Positions 46,505 to 50,591 of a stretch of 50,591 nt of DNA are shown piece after piece. Below the pieces are notes generated by a model that saw only the letters and a program-made list of their open reading frames with translations, was not told the DNA's origin and searched no databases. The position numbers and the translations under genes are program-made. The stretch spans positions 1 through 50,591 of the forward strand of contig JAJYJC010000006.1 of NCBI GenBank assembly GCA_021796415.1, read 5' to 3'. This DNA is from a bacterium (GTDB lineage: Bacteria > Patescibacteriota > CPR2 > UBA1875 > JAJYID01). The first letter of the stretch is position 1. Every line of letters starts with the position of its first letter.

Positions 46505-46536
46505 GCCCCGGCGCGCGCCAGCGCGCCGGGGCTTCT
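46505..46536 (+). terminator. Rho-independent terminator-like hairpin
   Basis: GCCCCGGCGCGC-GCCA-GCGCGCCGGGGC. Confidence 0.75.
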
Positions 46537-46555
46537 GCATCTCCTAAAAATTTTA

Positions 46556-46583
46556 TTTACAAAATCTGATTTTTAGATATAAT
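46556..46583 (+). promoter_or_regulatory. sigma70-type promoter
   Basis: TTTACA-16-TATAAT. Confidence 0.65.
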
Positions 46584-46641
46584 CAAAAATGCACTCTGGA
46601 AAAATTTTTCCCAATTTTGGGATTAGATGGAGGTTGTACAT

Positions 46642-46917
46642 ATGAAAAAGGAACAGATAAACCTGCGTGCCATGACTAGTGAAGGCTATCAGGAATGTGT
46701 TGTCACTATGACGTCAAAACAACACACCATTCTTATAGCCATGAAAGGTCCCGCCAAAACCCGCGAGCTCATCCGGCTTTTTGAGAAGAAAACCGGCAAT
46801 GAAGTCCTACGCGAAGCCATCTTCTTCGAAGGTACCATTAGCGAAGTTCGGAGAAAAGAAGATGAAAGGTTTGTGCGTCTAAGCCGGCATTTGATGCAAG
46901 CATTCCAAACCAGCTAG
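46642..46917 (+). CDS. hypothetical protein (track start 46627)
   Basis: SD GGAGG before ATG 46642 (MKKEQINLRAM). Confidence 0.6.
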   Translation: MKKEQINLRAMTSEGYQECVVTMTSKQHTILIAMKGPAKTRELIRLFEKKTGNEVLREAIFFEGTISEVRRKEDERFVRLSRHLMQAFQTS

Positions 46918-46926
46918 GGAGGAACT

Positions 46927-47256
46927 ATGCCTTGTGCCACGAGGGATGTGAAGTATTTCTTATGGCCGGATTATGTACGAGCTGTTGCAATCCCCCTTGC
47001 AACCATAGAGGAGTTTGAGGCTGGAAAAACTTTTCGATCGGCCAGAGAAATTCTCGAACTAGCAGTTGAGGGGTGCTCGAGCCACTTTGACTTTGGCACT
47101 CCCCGCATAATCATCCCCCGCCTTGTTTTTCTCAGGAAAAATGCCCGACTTTCTACGCATAAATTTCCACCGAAAATCAGGAATATCTTCGTTCCAACAT
47201 CAAACCCCGCCTTATCAGGGAAAACCTGCTGCCAGGCGGGTTTTCCTTTTGTTTAA
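46927..47256 (+). CDS. hypothetical protein, ORF end overlaps terminator
   Basis: SD GGGAGG; stop at 47254-47256 lies after the hairpin. Confidence 0.5.
   Translation: MPCATRDVKYFLWPDYVRAVAIPLATIEEFEAGKTFRSAREILELAVEGCSSHFDFGTPRIIIPRLVFLRKNARLSTHKFPPKIRNIFVPTSNPALSGKTCCQAGFPFV
47202..47250 (+). terminator. Rho-independent terminator inside ORF 46927-47256
   Basis: AAACCCCGCC...GGCGGGTTTT then TTTTCCTTTT. Confidence 0.75.
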
Positions 47257-47356
47257 GAATAAAAAAATTCAAGCCTTTACCGCTCAAAAATTCACATTTA
47301 TAATCAACCCATAGCATCACCAAACCATTTTAGACCCAGAAAAGGGGGCATAAAAA

Positions 47357-47758
47357 ATGGCTAATATAGAAGTAGTGCATTGGGTCGTGTATCGAGGCAT
47401 TTTTTGGACCAAGGGTCCGATCTACTGCCGCCTCGACTCAAATGACCTAAAACTCCTCTTGAATAGTCGGAGCCTCCTGTGCCGAGAACTGGCAAAAGCG
47501 GAACCGAATCAGGATGCGGTAGACGGCCATGTAGGCGCTATGAGAATAGCGGCTCGCAATATTTACATTGCCGCCTTCGGCCGCAAACCACCCTTCTATT
47601 TTTATCCCGGAAGGATTATGGTTTCGGCCAATGCACCACCGACAAAGAACCGCCCCTTGAGACATGCGCTCATACGGCTCCTGCACCAGCCGCATCCGGC
47701 ACACTCTTCCATGGTGATGTCAGCCCCGCCTCCCGGCGGGGCTTCACCATTTATTTAG
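47357..47758 (+). CDS. hypothetical protein, ORF end overlaps terminator
   Basis: Start ATG 47357 after AAGGGGGC; stop at 47756-47758 after the hairpin. Confidence 0.5.
   Translation: MANIEVVHWVVYRGIFWTKGPIYCRLDSNDLKLLLNSRSLLCRELAKAEPNQDAVDGHVGAMRIAARNIYIAAFGRKPPFYFYPGRIMVSANAPPTKNRPLRHALIRLLHQPHPAHSSMVMSAPPPGGASPFI
47723..47742 (+). terminator. terminator-like hairpin inside ORF 47357-47758
   Basis: GCCCCGCC-TCCC-GGCGGGGC. Confidence 0.7.
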
Positions 47759-48635
47759 CCCTTTTATTCTTAAAATTCTGCCAGACCACAAGCATTGGCG
47801 AGGCATTGAATATCGATGAATATGTTCCGGTGGCGATACCGACGAGCAATGCCAAAACGAATATCTTCGTTGACTGGCCGCCCAAAAGATACAGCGTCAG
47901 AAGCACTAAAAATGTGAGAAATGAAGTATTTAATGATCTGGAGAATGTCTCGAGCACGCTTTGATTTGCCAGTTCTTCGAAATTGCTCGACCCCCGGCGA
48001 ATTAGATTCTCGCGTATTCTGTCAAAAACGACAATGGTGTCATGCACCGAGAAGCCGATAACGGTTAGCGCCGCCACCACAAACATGCTGTCAATTTCGA
48101 TATTCAGAAAATGCCCCAGAATAGAGAAAACGCCAAGCATTACAAGCACATCGTGCAAGAGCGCTATGATGGCGCACACCCCAAACTGCCATGAGCTGAC
48201 GGGCTTTGGCACTTTGCGGAAAGAATACGCCAAAAAAAGCACTATTAAAACCGATGCGGCAGCAATCAGTTCAAAAGCTTTAAATGTAATGTCGGCTGAC
48301 ACCGTCGGCCCCACCGTCTCAAAGCTCGTCTCTTTGACATGCAGCTGATTCTGCAGATCTTTCACAACCTTTCTATGTAAATCCTCTGAGATTTGTTTGC
48401 TCCGGATAGACAATGAGTCGCCGCCCAGCTTCTGGGTGACAGGATCCTGAACGCCGTCTTTTTTGACTATTTCTATTACTTTCTGGTCATTCTGTGTCCC
48501 CTGCACCTCTATGACCGATCCGCCGGTGAAATCAATCCCAAGGCGAAGGCCCCACAAAATCATCGAGATAACTCCAGGAATGATAATGGCAAGCGATATG
48601 CCAAACCAGATTTTTTTGTGCCCCATTATATTCAT
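47751..48635 (-). CDS. secF: protein translocase subunit SecF
   Basis: GIDFTGGSVIEV, IGFSVHDTIVVFDRIREN. Confidence 0.97.
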   Translation of the reverse strand: MNIMGHKKIWFGISLAIIIPGVISMILWGLRLGIDFTGGSVIEVQGTQNDQKVIEIVKKDGVQDPVTQKLGGDSLSIRSKQISEDLHRKVVKDLQNQLHVKETSFETVGPTVSADITFKAFELIAAASVLIVLFLAYSFRKVPKPVSSWQFGVCAIIALLHDVLVMLGVFSILGHFLNIEIDSMFVVAALTVIGFSVHDTIVVFDRIRENLIRRGSSNFEELANQSVLETFSRSLNTSFLTFLVLLTLYLLGGQSTKIFVLALLVGIATGTYSSIFNASPMLVVWQNFKNKRAK

Positions 48636-48739
48636 CTTTTTTCCCTTTTTCCCATCAAATCTTATCCCCTTATCTTACTATTACATTTTATTTCTCCGTC
48701 ATTCCTATTCATTTTCACGCCATTCCCGCACATTTCCCT

Positions 48740-48806
48740 GTCATTCCCGCATAGGCGGGAATCTATACAAATAAAATTCTGGATTCCTGCCTTCGCGGGA
48801 ATGACA
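48740..48806. repeat. dispersed hairpin repeat
   Basis: GTCATTCCCGCATAGGCGGGAATC...GGATTCCTGCCTTCGCGGGAATGAC. Confidence 0.85.
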
Positions 48807-48822
48807 AAACGGATACCCACAT

Positions 48823-50127
48823 TCATTTGTCTGCCTCCTTTGGCGCGCCCAGATAAAGCGCCGATTTTGTAAATATCTTTCTCTTTACAACAATTCGCAG
48901 CAAAGTCCGCGAGACATTAACTGCCGTAAACATACTTGTCAAAACACCGATGATAAGAACTACCGCAAATCCTCGTATCATTCCGGATCCAAATGCGAAC
49001 AAGATCGTTGCGGTAATAATGGACGCCAGGTTTGAGTCGCGGATAGACGTCCAGGCCCGCTTGAATCCTACCTCTACGGCGCTTGCCAGGCTCTTGCCTG
49101 AGTGCAGCTCTTCTTTCATTCTCTCAAAGATAAGGACATTTGCATCGACCGCCATACCAATAGAGAGGATAAAGGCAGCCACGCCGGCAAGCGTTAACGT
49201 CACTCCAAAAACCTTAAATATCGCAAGGACAAATACGGAGTATAGGAGCAGGGCAATGTCTGCGATTACGCCCGGCAGGCGATAGTATAGCGCCATAAAG
49301 AGCATTACCAAAAGAACGCCCACAATGCCGGCAAAGAGGCTTTCCTTAATGGCCGTTTGCCCAAGAGTTGCTCCTACCGTTTGCTGCTGAATGACCGAGA
49401 TCGGCACCGGCAGGGCGCCGGCATTTAGCTGGATAGCTAAATTCTTTGCGTCTTTTAATGTAAATTGGCCGGATATAACAGCTTTGCCGCCGGCGATTTT
49501 CTCATTTACCTTTGGAGCCGATATTACCTGACCATCTAAGAATATGTAAATCGGTTTGCCGACATTTGCCGCTGTAGCAGCCTCGAATTTCTTCGCGCCG
49601 TCGCCATTGAATGTAATCGAAACTTCCGGCTGGTTCGTGTTCGGATCATACACCTGCGTTGCTTGGGATAAATCCTTTCCCGTGAGCCCGATGCTTTGCG
49701 GCTGGCCCGTCGGCCCCAGAGTTTTAAAATCCAGCTGGGCCGTTTTCCCTATCAAATCCATTGCTTCATTTACATCTGAAACGCCGGGAAGCTCCACAAC
49801 CAGCCTATTCTCCGAGCCAACCTTCGTCGTCTGGATAACCGGCTCTTTAACACCGAAGGCATTAATCCTGTTTTCGATAACCTTCTGCAGAGAGCTCATG
49901 GCGTCCGCCTGCTGATTTCCCGGAGTCTTTGACAAATCCGCCTTGTAGGTGATACTGGTTCCTCCCTGCAAATCCAAGCCCTGTTTTATAGAAAAATGCG
50001 GCGCTTTTACGTCAATCTTCCACGGCTTGTATTGAATTTTCAAACCGCCCGGCCAATCGATAACAACGGCAACCAAAAGCAGCGCCAAAATAAAAACAAC
50101 CTTTATCCAATTTCTGCGTTTCTTCAT
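48823..50127 (-). CDS. secD: protein translocase subunit SecD
   Basis: GLDLQGGTSITYKAD, GMAVDANVLIFERMKEEL. Confidence 0.97.
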   Translation of the reverse strand: MKKRRNWIKVVFILALLLVAVVIDWPGGLKIQYKPWKIDVKAPHFSIKQGLDLQGGTSITYKADLSKTPGNQQADAMSSLQKVIENRINAFGVKEPVIQTTKVGSENRLVVELPGVSDVNEAMDLIGKTAQLDFKTLGPTGQPQSIGLTGKDLSQATQVYDPNTNQPEVSITFNGDGAKKFEAATAANVGKPIYIFLDGQVISAPKVNEKIAGGKAVISGQFTLKDAKNLAIQLNAGALPVPISVIQQQTVGATLGQTAIKESLFAGIVGVLLVMLFMALYYRLPGVIADIALLLYSVFVLAIFKVFGVTLTLAGVAAFILSIGMAVDANVLIFERMKEELHSGKSLASAVEVGFKRAWTSIRDSNLASIITATILFAFGSGMIRGFAVVLIIGVLTSMFTAVNVSRTLLRIVVKRKIFTKSALYLGAPKEADK

Positions 50128-50168
50128 TAAATTCCAATCGCTTGCCCGCACTTTGAAATAGTGCGTGG

Positions 50169-50192
50169 GTCATTCTGGCCTGGCCAGAATCT
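50169..50192. repeat. dispersed hairpin repeat GTCATTCTGGCCTGGCCAGAATC
   Basis: Palindromic copy of the same class. Confidence 0.75.
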
Positions 50193-50261
50193 AAATCCAA
50201 ATAATTACTAAAAAATTGTAGCCTATTTAAGGATTTTAGTAAAGGAATCAGCCGAAAGAAA

Positions 50262-50290
50262 TTGCATAATGCCTTACAAAATGCGATAAT
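50262..50290 (+). promoter_or_regulatory. sigma70-type promoter
   Basis: TTGCAT-17-GATAAT. Confidence 0.55.
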
Positions 50291-50310
50291 ATTGCAGAAC
50301 ACACAAACCG

Positions 50311-50336
50311 GAGGGCCTCTTGGCCCTTGTATTTTT
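50311..50336 (+). terminator. leader terminator/attenuator-like hairpin
   Basis: AGGGCC-TCTT-GGCCCT then TGTATTTTT, between promoter and ORF. Confidence 0.55.
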
Positions 50337-50354
50337 GACAAAGGAGTTGATCGT

Positions 50355-50489
50355 ATGCATGCATCCAATCCTTCACTGTACGAGTTGAGCTGGGATACCA
50401 AGAACACAGCCCTACTATTAAACATTCCCAAGGAAGTCGTAGAGAAGATAGTCAAGCCGTTGGAGGCTCTTCGCCGATTAGCGGGGTAA
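50355..50489 (+). CDS. small hypothetical protein (44 aa)
   Basis: SD AAAGGAGTTGATCGTATG. Confidence 0.55.
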   Translation: MHASNPSLYELSWDTKNTALLLNIPKEVVEKIVKPLEALRRLAG

Positions 50490-50591
50490 AAACAAGGAAG
50501 AAATAACAAGAAACGGCAGAAAAGAAAGCATCATTTTCTTGATATAAATATCTATGTTTCTGAAACCGAAGGATGTTCTTTTAAGCATCTT

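Noticed and set aside
47479-47964. 161-aa plus-strand ORF overlapping 47357-47758 and secF
   Set aside because: Overlaps a better-supported ORF with SD and runs antisense into secF.
1-50591. tRNA/rRNA genes
   Set aside because: No segment with tRNA T-arm (GGTTCRANNCC) plus cloverleaf, and no rRNA-like stretch, was found by eye.

Overview
The window reads as ordinary, gene-dense bacterial chromosome. Small genome style, DUF5661/DUF5674 families, two-CW protein and a class II RNR suggest a Candidate Phyla Radiation/Patescibacteria-like lineage (inference only). Most genes lie on the minus strand: HtrA, LCP, Fic, ParAB, bL21, RodA, IleS, NrdR, B12-dependent RNR, FtsZ, FtsA, Map, Adk, YbeY, YqeY, bS21, HIT, MtaB, HisS, RecJ, SecDF. 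Plus-strand islands hold LepB, a NUDIX gene, an SLT-domain protein and several small unknown ORFs. Strongest leads: (1) an nrdR-nrdJ-cobO-DUF4430-DUF6580/ECF-S-like gene string that looks like a self-contained cobalamin capture, adenosylation and ribonucleotide reduction operon, with two NrdR boxes, one inside the promoter spacer; (2) a miniature (~289 aa) EPSP-synthase-like enzyme coupled to rodA; (3) several dispersed hairpin repeats inserted in frame into mtaB, and one in ileS; (4) a Fic protein with a separate upstream micro-ORF carrying the inhibitory SxxxEG motif; (5) palindromic repeat families, a MITE-like element between a promoter and its gene, promoter-proximal attenuator-like hairpins, and two small ORFs whose stop codons lie beyond their terminators. 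No CRISPR array, rRNA or tRNA was recognised. All calls are by eye, with no database search.
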